Assembly: GCA_903857795.1 (NCBI GenBank)
Contig: CAIOGM010000159.1
Coordinates: forward strand, 69,458-104,038
Direction of reading: 5' to 3'
DNA: 34,581 bases
DNA from: an uncultured Geobacter sp.
GTDB lineage: Bacteria; Desulfobacterota; Desulfuromonadia; Geobacterales; CAIOGM01
In this document: positions 8,338 through 15,795 of the stretch, piece after piece
Position numbering within the stretch: position 1 is the first letter of the stretch
Layout of the letters: every line of letters starts with the position of its first letter
The notes under the pieces: model-generated
The model's database searches: none
What the model was told of the DNA's origin: nothing
The model's input: the letters and a program-made list of their open reading frames with translations, nothing else
Position numbers and translations under genes: made by a program

Positions 8338-8366
8338 TTGAATTTGCGCGGCGATTGCAGTAGAGT
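8338..8366 (+). promoter_or_regulatory. Possible sigma-70-type promoter for the HIT gene
   Basis: TTGAAT (8338-8343) and TAGAGT (8361-8366) are separated by 17 bases, about 80 bases before the HIT start. The -10 match is moderate. Confidence 0.4.
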
Positions 8367-8444
8367 GGCAAAAACAAAAACGAGGCGGATGAGGTCGGAC
8401 CTCTTCAATCGCTCCAAACCCCATCCCATGGGAGGCTCTTCACC

Positions 8445-8789
8445 ATGAACGACTGTCTATTCTGCAAGATAATTGACGGAACCATCCCCGCGAAGACGGT
8501 CTATGAAGACGACCTTATTGTCGCCCTCCAGGATCTCGACCCCAAGGCGCCCCTTCACCTCCTCCTGATTCCACGCAAACATATCGACTCCTGTCTCCAG
8601 CTCGGGATCGAGGATCGGGAGCTGATCGGCCACATCCATCTGGTGGCGACGAAGCTGGCCCAGGAGCGGGGGATGGCGGAGTCGGGATTCCGGATCGTCA
8701 CCAATACCAATGCCGACGCCGGTCAGTCGGTTTTCCATATCCATTTTCATCTCCTGGGCGGGCGGCAGCTCCAGTGGCCTCCGGGGTAG
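8445..8789 (+). CDS. HIT-family nucleotide-binding hydrolase (HinT-like)
   Basis: A 114-residue histidine-triad protein of normal HinT length. It has the N-terminal CLFCKI, the PRKH segment and the defining triad HIHFHLLGG (H98, H100, H102; the middle His is the nucleophile in the family), ending in WPPG as is usual. HinT-type enzymes hydrolyse adenosine phosphoramidates and related nucleotidyl conjugates as homodimers in the cytoplasm. The ATG at 8445 follows GGGAGG at a suitable distance. It stands apart from its neighbours, with a possible promoter of its own. The physiological substrate cannot be deduced. Confidence 0.95.
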   Translation: MNDCLFCKIIDGTIPAKTVYEDDLIVALQDLDPKAPLHLLLIPRKHIDSCLQLGIEDRELIGHIHLVATKLAQERGMAESGFRIVTNTNADAGQSVFHIHFHLLGGRQLQWPPG

Positions 8790-8796
8790 AGAGGCA

Positions 8797-8820
8797 GGTT
8801 GAGGTTGAGGTTGAGATTGA
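8797..8820. repeat. GGTTGA hexamer tandem array C
   Basis: Three GGTTGA units and one GATTGA follow the HIT stop codon. The flank to the left matches that of array B, and the right end (TTGAGGTAA) matches array A read on the other strand. Confidence 0.88.
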
Positions 8821-8849
8821 GGTAACGCAGGTTGTACCCTGGAGGAATT

Positions 8850-9371
8850 ATGAGCCGTTATCTGCTGACGCTTCTGATGGTGGTGTGGGCCTGTTCCGCT
8901 GCGGCGGAGACCTGGGAGTGGATTGACGCTCAGGGGACCGTCAGCTTTACCGATGAGGTGCACAACATCCCGAAGCGGTACCGTGGTTCTGCGAAGAAAC
9001 TCGGAGGGGAGCGTCCGCCCGCTTCACCGGCGCCGCTTCTCCCGGGGGGGGATACGTCAGGGAGTTCCGCTCCGGGGCAACCGGTTGCCCCTCCGGCGGC
9101 CAAACCCCGGGAGAGCTACGGCGGGATGTCGGCGTCTCAGTGGCGCGAGGCGTTCACTTCCTTGAATGGCGAAATCAGGGGGGTGGATGGAGAGCTCAAG
9201 GAGAAACAGCGGCTGTTGAAGGAGCCCGGGACCCTCTCCCGGGGCGATTACCTGAGGCTCGAAGATGAAGTCAGGCGGCTCAGTGCCAGCCTTACCGCGC
9301 TTCTGGCCCGGTGGGAACTGCTCAATAAGTCGGCCACTGCCGCCAATGTCCCCGGTGAACTGAGGCAGTAG
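8850..9371 (+). CDS. Exported DUF4124-type protein
   Basis: A 173-residue protein. It starts with a signal peptide (hydrophobic LLTLLMVVWA, cleavage probably after CSAAA) followed by ETWEWIDAQGTVSFTDEVHNIPKRY, which is the W-x-D-x-x-G-x-x-x-(Y/F)-(T/S)-D pattern of DUF4124 domains found in many proteobacterial envelope proteins. A Pro/Ser/Gly linker (residues about 55-85) and a helical, charged C-terminal part that may form a short coiled coil follow. Function of the domain is unknown. The ATG at 8850 has a GGAGGA site; an upstream in-frame ATG at 8832 lacks one. Confidence 0.85.
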   Translation: MSRYLLTLLMVVWACSAAAETWEWIDAQGTVSFTDEVHNIPKRYRGSAKKLGGERPPASPAPLLPGGDTSGSSAPGQPVAPPAAKPRESYGGMSASQWREAFTSLNGEIRGVDGELKEKQRLLKEPGTLSRGDYLRLEDEVRRLSASLTALLARWELLNKSATAANVPGELRQ

Positions 9372-9467
9372 GAGCTCTCCCGCCCATTGTGTAGGAATCC
9401 ATGCCGTTATGAGTGGGGAGCGGAGCGTCTGCCATGAGCAAAACCGTTATCGATCGGGGCTTTATTC

Positions 9468-9496
9468 TTGACAAAGCAGAGGCTGACCGTTAGGGT
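9468..9496 (+). promoter_or_regulatory. Possible promoter for the hpnJ operon
   Basis: A perfect TTGACA (9468-9473) lies 17 bases before TAGGGT (9491-9496), about 45 bases before the hpnJ start. The -10 box is weak, so this is tentative. Confidence 0.42.
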
Positions 9497-9539
9497 GTCC
9501 GTTTCTGTCGGATCGTGAGCCACATTAAGGAGCAGTGAG

Positions 9540-10961
9540 ATGAAACCTCTTTTTCTGAACCCGCCCACCTTCGAAGACTTTGACGGCGGCGCCGGAGCCC
9601 GTTATCAGGCGTCGCGTGAAGTGACCTCGTTCTGGTATCCCACGTGGCTCTGTTATCCGGCCGGCATGATCGAAGGGAGCCGGGTGGTGGATGCTCCCGT
9701 CCAGAAGCTCAATCTGGAGGAGTGCCTGAAGATCGCTGCCGGTTTCGACCTGGTGGTCATGTACACGTCAACTCCGACCCTGGCCATCGATTGTGAGACC
9801 GCCCGCCGGATCAAGGAGCAGAAGCCCGCCACCGTGACGGTCCTCACCGGTCCCCACGTGACGATCCTGCCGGAAGAGTCTCTGATTGCGGCCGCAGGTT
9901 CAGTGGATATCGTCTGCCGAGGGGAGTTCGACTACTCGGTCAAGGAGCTTTGCGAAGGGAGGGGGAGGGAAGAGGTTCACGGCATCAGCTTTATGAAGAA
10001 TGGTGCGGTGGTTCATACCCCTGACCGCCCTCCTCTCGAGGATCTGGACGCGCTCCCCTTTGCCAGTCAGCTCTACAAGCGCGATCTGCTGATTCCGGAG
10101 TACGTGATTCCGCATTTTCTCCATCCCTATGTCTCCATCTACTCCAGCAGGGGGTGCCCCTCAAAATGCACCTACTGTCTCTGGCCTCAGACCTACTCGG
10201 GACAGCGGATGCGGACGCGGAGCCCCCAGAACGTCTACGAGGAGGTCCGCTGGATCAAGGAGAACCTCCCCGAGGTCCGGGAGATCTCCTTTGACGATGA
10301 TACCTTCAGCGCCGACCGGAAACATGCCCGGGCCGTGGCCGAACTGATCAAGCCGCTGAATGTCTCCTGGACCATCAACGCCCGGGCCAACTGCGATTTC
10401 GAGACGCTGAAGATCATGCGCGAGGCGGGACTGCGTCATGTGGTGGTGGGCTACGAGAGTGGCAACGAGCAGATCCTGAAGAACATCAAGAAAGGGGTGA
10501 CCAAGGAGCAGGCGATCCAGTTCACCCGGGACTGCAAGAAGCTGGGGATCTCCATCCATGGCGCCTTCATCATGGGGCTCCCCGGGGAGACACGGGAGAC
10601 CATCCAGGAGACCATTGCCTACGCCAAGATGCTGGATCTGGAATCCATCCAGGTGTCGCTGGCCTCCCCCTACCCGGGGACCGAGTTTTACGAGCAGTGC
10701 AAGCGGGAAGGGTGGATCTCCTCCGATTCGTTCCTGGACGAGACCGGTCATCAGACCTGCGTCATCAACTATCCCCACCTCTCCAACCGGGAGATCTTTG
10801 ACGCGGTGGAGCTCTTCTATAACAAGTTTTACTTCCGCCCCAAGTACATTGTCCGGAGCGTCATGAGGATGATTGTCGACGGCGCTGAGCGGAAGAAGCT
10901 GCTCAGAGAAGGGAAACAGTATCTGGCGTACATGAAGAAGCGGAAGCTGGTGAAGGTGTAG
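9540..10961 (+). CDS. hpnJ: Hopanoid biosynthesis radical SAM protein HpnJ
   Basis: A 473-residue radical SAM enzyme with an N-terminal B12-binding-like domain (about 1-170) and the cluster motif CPSKCTYC (C206, C210, C213). The opening (FLNPPTFEDFDGGAGARYQA, SFWYPTWLCYPAGM) is the recognisable start of HpnJ. In Burkholderia work HpnJ, with HpnI and HpnK, is needed to make the cyclitol ether head group of bacteriohopanetetrol: HpnI adds an N-acetylglucosamine, HpnK deacetylates it and HpnJ carries out the ring rearrangement. Here hpnJ and hpnK are adjacent and on the same strand, which supports the call; hpnI is not in the window. The ATG follows AAGGAG (9527-9532). Confidence 0.93.
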   Translation: MKPLFLNPPTFEDFDGGAGARYQASREVTSFWYPTWLCYPAGMIEGSRVVDAPVQKLNLEECLKIAAGFDLVVMYTSTPTLAIDCETARRIKEQKPATVTVLTGPHVTILPEESLIAAAGSVDIVCRGEFDYSVKELCEGRGREEVHGISFMKNGAVVHTPDRPPLEDLDALPFASQLYKRDLLIPEYVIPHFLHPYVSIYSSRGCPSKCTYCLWPQTYSGQRMRTRSPQNVYEEVRWIKENLPEVREISFDDDTFSADRKHARAVAELIKPLNVSWTINARANCDFETLKIMREAGLRHVVVGYESGNEQILKNIKKGVTKEQAIQFTRDCKKLGISIHGAFIMGLPGETRETIQETIAYAKMLDLESIQVSLASPYPGTEFYEQCKREGWISSDSFLDETGHQTCVINYPHLSNREIFDAVELFYNKFYFRPKYIVRSVMRMIVDGAERKKLLREGKQYLAYMKKRKLVKV

Positions 10962-10986
10962 TTGCGTGCAGTGTGCGGCGTGCAAC

Positions 10987-11007
10987 GTGAGGGGTGAGGG
11001 GTGAGGG
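10987..11007. repeat. GTGAGGG heptamer array containing the hpnK start codon
   Basis: Three perfect GTGAGGG units lie head to tail. The third begins with the GTG start of hpnK, and the G-rich part of the unit before it is the only Shine-Dalgarno-like sequence. A shorter copy (GTGAGGG plus a variant) occurs at 20347-20360 in the leader of the LysM gene. Confidence 0.88.
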
Positions 11008-11873
11008 GGAAGGAGCTCATCATCAATGCCGATGACTTCGGCCTCTCTTCCGGGGTCAACCGGGCAGTCATAAAGGCGTGGCAGGAGGGGATACTCACCT
11101 CGACCTCGCTCATGGCCACCGGCGATGCCTTTGACGAGGCGGTGCTTCTGGCTCGCAGCAATCCCGGTTTGCAGGTGGGTCTCCATCTGACCCTGGTGCA
11201 GGGACGGTCGGTCCTCTCCCCAGGGGAGATTCCGGGGCTGGTTGATCGTTTTGGTAACTTCACTGACAACCCGGTGGTTGCGGGAATCCGTTACTTCTTC
11301 CGGAAAGAGCTTCGCTATCAGCTCCGGAGGGAGATCGAGGCCCAGCTCAAAAAGGTCCGGGACGCCGGCGTTTCCCTCTCCCACGTGGACGGCCATCTCA
11401 ACATTCAGATGCAGCCGGTGGTCTTTGATCTCCTCATGGAGCTGGCCCCCTGGTACGGGATCACCTCCTTCCGGCTGACCCGGGAGCGAGTGACGCCGCT
11501 TCTTCTCAGCGATGGTCAGCGGACCATGGGAAAGCGGGTCGACGCCTTCATCTTCGACCGGTTGTCAGACCGGAGCAGGCCTCACCTGGAGCGACTGGGG
11601 ATCGGTTTTACCGGCGAGGTCAAGGGGTTGCTCAATTCGGGGAGGATGACTGAGGGGTACCTGCTCCCCCTCCTGGATGAGCTCCAGCCGGGGAGCACCG
11701 AGATCTATTTCCATCCCGGCTCTCTCCCCTGCGCCGAGATCACGAGAAGGATGCCGGAGTACCGGCATCAGGAGGAGCTGGCAGCCCTGCTCAGTCCGCT
11801 GGTGAAGCGGTCACTGGTGGAGAAAGGGATCAGGCTTGTCAATTATCGGGGAGAGGAAAAAACGGTATGCTGA
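11001..11873 (+). CDS. hpnK: Hopanoid biosynthesis deacetylase HpnK (YdjC/ChbG family)
   Basis: A 290-residue YdjC-type carbohydrate deacetylase. The family metal and active-site motifs are present: NADDFG near residue 8, GLHLTL near 61, and SHVDGHLN near 128. In the cyclitol ether pathway HpnK removes the acetyl group from bacteriohopanetetrol-N-acetylglucosamine, producing the amino sugar used by HpnJ. The start is GTG inside a heptamer repeat, 39 bases after the hpnJ stop; no ATG is available before the first motif. Its end overlaps the start of the next gene, so hpnJ, hpnK and the small membrane protein look like one operon. Confidence 0.92.
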   Translation: MRGKELIINADDFGLSSGVNRAVIKAWQEGILTSTSLMATGDAFDEAVLLARSNPGLQVGLHLTLVQGRSVLSPGEIPGLVDRFGNFTDNPVVAGIRYFFRKELRYQLRREIEAQLKKVRDAGVSLSHVDGHLNIQMQPVVFDLLMELAPWYGITSFRLTRERVTPLLLSDGQRTMGKRVDAFIFDRLSDRSRPHLERLGIGFTGEVKGLLNSGRMTEGYLLPLLDELQPGSTEIYFHPGSLPCAEITRRMPEYRHQEELAALLSPLVKRSLVEKGIRLVNYRGEEKTVC

Positions 11874-12250
11874 AAACGATTATTTTCATGGTACTTGCTG
11901 TCACTGCGGGGACGGTGGGGGATATCCTGCTGGCCAAGGGGATGAAGGAGATGGGGGATCTGTCCACCATGAACCTCCGGGGGCTGCTCACCGTGGCCGG
12001 TCAGGCCCTCGCCTCGCCCAAGCTGATCTTCGGCACGGCGATGCTGGCCGGGTTCTTCTTCCTCTGGCTGGCGGTCCTCTCTTGGGAGGACCTCTCCGTG
12101 GCGCTCCCCATGCAGGCCCTCAACTATGTCCTCGTGGCCTTTCTCTCCCAGTATTTCCTCGGCGAGACGGTGACGCCGCTCCGTTGGGCCGGCATCGTCC
12201 TCATCTGTGTCGGAGTGACCATTGTCACCAAGAGCGGCGGCGCCGCCTGA
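11867..12250 (+). CDS. EmrE/EamA-type small membrane transporter in the hopanoid operon
   Basis: A 127-residue protein with four predicted membrane helices (residues about 3-20, 44-64, 70-95 and 100-122), a size and pattern like SMR or ArnE/EamA half-transporters; the motif LAKGMKEMG after helix 1 is typical of EamA-like proteins. Such proteins work as dimers to move small cations or lipid-linked sugars across the inner membrane. The ATG overlaps the hpnK stop (ATGCTGA), so translation is probably coupled. A role in moving a hopanoid or sugar intermediate is an inference from position only. Confidence 0.82.
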   Translation: MLKTIIFMVLAVTAGTVGDILLAKGMKEMGDLSTMNLRGLLTVAGQALASPKLIFGTAMLAGFFFLWLAVLSWEDLSVALPMQALNYVLVAFLSQYFLGETVTPLRWAGIVLICVGVTIVTKSGGAA

Positions 12251-12317
12251 CCCGGCACGGTCATCTGCTTCATCCACCCCTTCCTTATTGCCGCATCCCT
12301 ACCCTCGGGTAATCTGT

Positions 12318-13955
12318 TTAGTACCGGTTCAGCTCCGTCAACTCCCTCACCCGCTCCCGGCAACGCCGGAGCTCGGCCCGGTTACCGGTTGTCCGGTGGA
12401 GCTCCGCCAGCGCCTCCCAGGCCGGGAGATGGGCCGGGAGCAGCTCCGCCAGCCGCCGGAAGGGGTGCAGCGCCTCACCGCTCTTTCCGCTTTCCAACAG
12501 CAGCTCCCCCAGCAGCAGCCACCCCCACGGGTTGTCCGGTTCCTCGCTGATGATCTCCCGGTACTGCGCCTCCGCACCCTTCAGATCCCCCCCTTCGGCC
12601 AACAGCTCGCCGGTGGTGATATTCCCCCCATGGCAGTAGCCGGTCCGTTGCCGCGCTGCTGTGGCCTCCCGTCGGGCTGCTCTGCCGTCCGGGGCGCATT
12701 TTTCGATCTTTTTGAGCAGCCTGGCCGTGGCCGCAGCCACAAAGGGATCACGCCGGAGATAGAGCGCCTCCTCGGTCGAGCTCTCGAAGAGGTCGGCGGG
12801 AACCTCCCCCTGCCGTACCCCCCTCTCGAAGAGGAGGGTCCCCGGGTAGTACGCCAGGGGGGAGACCTGACCATCGTCGGCCCTGACCGTTTCCAGGAGG
12901 AGCAGGCTCTCGGCCAGCTCGTTCTCTGTCTCCCCGGGGACACCGGTCATGAGGTAGAGGGAGAGCCTGATGCCGACCCTGCGGGTGGCGGCCGAGGCCC
13001 GGACGATCTGCTCCGGGGTGATCCGCTTCCCCAGAGCCGCCAGGATCACGGGAGAGCCCGACTCGACCCCGTACTGGATGCAGTCGCAGCCGGCGCGCCG
13101 CATGGAGAGGAGCATCTCGTCATCAACCGCGCTCACCCGGGACTGGCAGCTCCAGAGGATAAAGAGCCGCGCCTCCAGGAGGAGTCGGCAGAACTCCATG
13201 ACCCTCCTCCTGTCGGCGGTGAAGGTGTCGTCCCTGATGGCGAAGTAGATGAGCCCGTACCGGTCGGCCAGGGCGCGGATCTCGTCCACCATGCTTTGCG
13301 GGGAGCGGAAACGGAGGTTTCGTCCCCAGAACTGGGGGGAGTTGCAGAAGCTGCAGGCAGCCGGGCAGCCCCGGGAGGTGATGAGAAACTCCAGCTGCCG
13401 GCGCAGGTCGATGTTGATCCCCCCCTGGAAACCGGTGTAAGCGGCGGGGAGGAGGTCCAGGTTCGGGAGGGGAGGCCGGGGGGGGGTGACGCTGATCTCG
13501 GTCCCCTCCCGGAAGGCGAGGCCACGGATGGTGGAGAGAGGGAAGAGGGGGGAGCTGCTGAGCAGTTCTACGAGTTCCCGCAGAGTCTCTTCACCTTCCC
13601 CTATGACCACGGCGTCTACGGCGGTTGAGGAGGCGAGGAGCTCTCTGTAGCGGTGGCTCGCATGGGGTCCCCCCAGGACGACGAAACAGCCCGGGTTGAG
13701 CTCCTTGGCCAGCTCCGCCAGACGGATGGAGTCGCGCCGGTTGTGGGTCATGACCGAGATGCCGAGCAGGTCGGGCCGTTCCGCGGCGAGTTGCTTTAGG
13801 ATGACTGGGGGTGAGAGCGAGATGAAGTTGGCCGCTTTTGCCGTGAAACCGGCGCTCCGGAGCGTGGCGACCAGGGAGCCGATCCCAACGGGGAGGAGAG
13901 AGAGGAAAGGGTCGTCGCCACTCTTTCCGTACACACAACAGATCAGGCTCTTCAC
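12318..13955 (-). CDS. B12-binding-domain radical SAM protein with C-terminal TPRs
   Basis: A 545-residue protein. Residues 1 to about 150 are a B12-binding-like fold (LLPVGIGSLVATLRSAG, VLGGPHAS, VIGEGEETL), without an obvious cobalt-ligating DxHxxG motif. The radical SAM cluster motif is CPAACSFC (C197, C201, C204) and the barrel continues to about 400 (RDDTFTADR, GVESGSP, MTGVPGETE). Residues about 455-540 are helix-turn-helix pairs of TPR type (GDLKGAEAQYREIISEEPDNPWGW), which usually bind a protein partner. The substrate is unknown. Its start overlaps the end of the Nudix gene by four bases (ATGA), so the two are co-translated. Confidence 0.87.
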   Translation of the reverse strand: MKSLICCVYGKSGDDPFLSLLPVGIGSLVATLRSAGFTAKAANFISLSPPVILKQLAAERPDLLGISVMTHNRRDSIRLAELAKELNPGCFVVLGGPHASHRYRELLASSTAVDAVVIGEGEETLRELVELLSSSPLFPLSTIRGLAFREGTEISVTPPRPPLPNLDLLPAAYTGFQGGINIDLRRQLEFLITSRGCPAACSFCNSPQFWGRNLRFRSPQSMVDEIRALADRYGLIYFAIRDDTFTADRRRVMEFCRLLLEARLFILWSCQSRVSAVDDEMLLSMRRAGCDCIQYGVESGSPVILAALGKRITPEQIVRASAATRRVGIRLSLYLMTGVPGETENELAESLLLLETVRADDGQVSPLAYYPGTLLFERGVRQGEVPADLFESSTEEALYLRRDPFVAAATARLLKKIEKCAPDGRAARREATAARQRTGYCHGGNITTGELLAEGGDLKGAEAQYREIISEEPDNPWGWLLLGELLLESGKSGEALHPFRRLAELLPAHLPAWEALAELHRTTGNRAELRRCRERVRELTELNRY

Positions 13956-14347
13956 GCTCCGGGCTCCCGGCTGAGCCGGTGGATGAGGGGAAGGTCTGCC
14001 GGAAGAAAGTCAAATGAGGTCAGCTCTTCCGGCTGGACCCAGCGATGCTCGGTCACCTCCAGGTCGCTTATGGTGCCACCTTTCCAGCGGCAGTGGTAGG
14101 CGATGATCAAGACCGCTCTCTCGGGGTAGCGGTAGTAGACCACATCGAAGACGCTCTCCGCCTCGATGACCATGTTGAGCTCTTCTTTCAACTCCCGGAC
14201 CACGCACTCCTTGGGATCTTCATTCTTCTCCACCTTGCCGCCCGGGAACTCCCAGAGGAGCGGATAGGGGGCGTCGGCCCTGCGGCGCGCGATGAGTATC
14301 TTGCCGTTGTGGTGAATGATGGCGGCGGTAACGAGCAGGGGGAGCAT
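13952..14347 (-). CDS. Nudix hydrolase, MutT-like
   Basis: A 131-residue single-domain Nudix protein. The Nudix box is GGKVEKNEDPKE followed by RELKEEL, with all catalytic Glu residues present; the usual EExG ends in EELN. The short length and opening PLLVTAAIIHHNGKILIARR fit MutT-type (8-oxo-dGTP) pyrophosphatases, but the family is broad and other nucleoside triphosphates are possible. It is followed by the radical SAM-TPR gene with a four-base overlap. Confidence 0.9.
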   Translation of the reverse strand: MLPLLVTAAIIHHNGKILIARRRADAPYPLLWEFPGGKVEKNEDPKECVVRELKEELNMVIEAESVFDVVYYRYPERAVLIIAYHCRWKGGTISDLEVTEHRWVQPEELTSFDFLPADLPLIHRLSREPGA

Positions 14348-14387
14348 GGGACCTCGCGGTAACAGGTTGTGAGGGGGAGAGGCCGGC

Positions 14388-15434
14388 TTACCGCTTGACT
14401 GCCGCCTTCCTGGCCGGTCCGTTCATCCTGATGGCTGCGGCGAACTCCGTCCAGAAGATGAGGTAGATGGAGATCATGGCGGAGAGGCCGATGTTGGCGT
14501 TTTCCGGCCCCAGGGCCTTGGTGAGGATGGGTGAGGCGAAGCCGGCCCCCAGGGTTCCGGTGGCCCGCTCCAGGAGATAGAAGACGGGGAGGGTGGCGAT
14601 GGCGCCGCCGATCATGATGGCGATGCCCCGCCCCCGCTTGATCCAGTATTTGGGGGAGAAGCCGTATATCCTCATGAAGATAACCACCCAGATGATCCAG
14701 AGTGAGTAGTCCATGGCGGAGTCGGGAAGGGCCAGGTGCTCCCGTACAAGCAGAACCTCCAGGACGGTGACTGCCGCCAGCAGGGTGAAGAGCCACGAGA
14801 ACTTCTCGTTGGCCTGACTCTGCCAGTTGCGGCTGTCCGGGGCGGATACCTCCCTGAAGGAGTGGGTATGGGTTCCCAGGGCCGAGAAGAGGATCGCAAA
14901 CCAGATACCGGCGCTGTGGAAGAGGAGCGAGGCGTGGTTCCCGGAGATGTTGGCGATGCGCGCCATCGGTTCGCGAGAGAAGTCGGCGGCGACCCGCATG
15001 AGGAAGAGGTTTGCGATGACGGAGCAGGCGATGATTACGGCGATGGTATAGATACGGCGCGGCAGGAGGTAGGGGTCCACCTTGTCGGGGAAGCCGATGA
15101 TGGAGGCGAACCAGATCAGGTACATGATGAGCGGGATGCCGAAGCAGATGCCGTAGACCGATTCGCCGGCAAAGTCTCCGGACTGGGCGTAGATGATGTA
15201 GTCGTTCTTCGGGTCGGCATCGCTGTTGGCGGCCTTGACCGCCTCCCTGGGGAGCTTCTTGACATGGGGGAGCAGCCCCATGGCGTACCATCCGTGGTCC
15301 CCCTGGGTGGTGTCGATGACCCAGTACTGATCACCCATCATCTGGTCGAGACCGCGGAACAGCTGCATGTTGAAGGCGGTACAGGCGGTGACCACCACGA
15401 GCAGCAGCAGGATGTTTTTGAATGACATCGGCAT
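14388..15434 (-). CDS. Unidentified polytopic membrane protein
   Basis: I do not recognise this 348-residue protein. It has about eight hydrophobic helices: residues about 4-22, a cluster between 95 and 145, 165-185, 205-225, 235-255, 265-285 and 305-330. Between the first and second helix is a soluble loop of some 70 residues, likely periplasmic (residues about 28-90, GLDQMMGDQYWVIDTTQGDH). A conserved-looking GNHASLLFHSAGIW lies at a helix end, and several His residues could bind metal or heme, but no known motif was found. It starts nine bases after the stop of the small two-helix membrane protein upstream, so the two probably form one membrane complex or operon. Confidence 0.72.
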   Translation of the reverse strand: MPMSFKNILLLLVVVTACTAFNMQLFRGLDQMMGDQYWVIDTTQGDHGWYAMGLLPHVKKLPREAVKAANSDADPKNDYIIYAQSGDFAGESVYGICFGIPLIMYLIWFASIIGFPDKVDPYLLPRRIYTIAVIIACSVIANLFLMRVAADFSREPMARIANISGNHASLLFHSAGIWFAILFSALGTHTHSFREVSAPDSRNWQSQANEKFSWLFTLLAAVTVLEVLLVREHLALPDSAMDYSLWIIWVVIFMRIYGFSPKYWIKRGRGIAIMIGGAIATLPVFYLLERATGTLGAGFASPILTKALGPENANIGLSAMISIYLIFWTEFAAAIRMNGPARKAAVKR

Positions 15435-15443
15435 GGGGTTTCC

Positions 15444-15701
15444 TTACTCCTTGTGGGTGGTCCAGAACATGGAGACGGCGTTGGCGGCGAACAGGCCGTA
15501 GAGCCACATGGTGTTCCAGGCCGGGCCGGACCAGTGACCTCCCCTCCCTCCCCCCACGACCCCGGAGGCGACGACGATCCCGACCATGGCGGTGAAGGCG
15601 ACCATGGCCACCGACCTCAGGATCGCGCTGTTTCGCCAGGTGTGGCGCTCAAGCTCTTCGATCCTGGACAGCAGTTCAAGCTCTCTTTCGCTCATGCTCA
15701 T
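15444..15701 (-). CDS. Small two-helix membrane protein
   Basis: An 85-residue protein: a charged N-terminal helix (SERELELLSRIEELERH), a hydrophobic helix at about 27-48, a Gly-rich loop, and a second hydrophobic helix at about 62-78. A good AAAGGAG site precedes the first ATG. The shape fits a small subunit of a membrane complex, and its gene lies just before the eight-helix protein. No family was recognised. Confidence 0.7.
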   Translation of the reverse strand: MSMSERELELLSRIEELERHTWRNSAILRSVAMVAFTAMVGIVVASGVVGGGRGGHWSGPAWNTMWLYGLFAANAVSMFWTTHKE

Positions 15702-15745
15702 CTCTCTTCTCCTTTATCAACGCTACGATGAGTGGAGTAATTAAA

Positions 15746-15768
15746 AACGCCCCGCAGGGCGGGGCGTT
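15746..15768 (-). terminator. Rho-independent terminator of the LysM-dprA-topA operon
   Basis: A perfect 10-bp stem (AACGCCCCGC with GCGGGGCGTT) and a 3-base loop, followed on the minus strand by TTTAATTA. It lies 28 bases after the topA stop. Confidence 0.85.
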
Positions 15769-15795
15769 CGGGATTTAATGGTATCCCGGCGGAGT

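Noticed and set aside
12222-13628. 468-codon plus-strand frame opposite the radical SAM-TPR gene
   Set aside because: It is antisense of a gene with intact cluster and TPR motifs, with no domain of its own.
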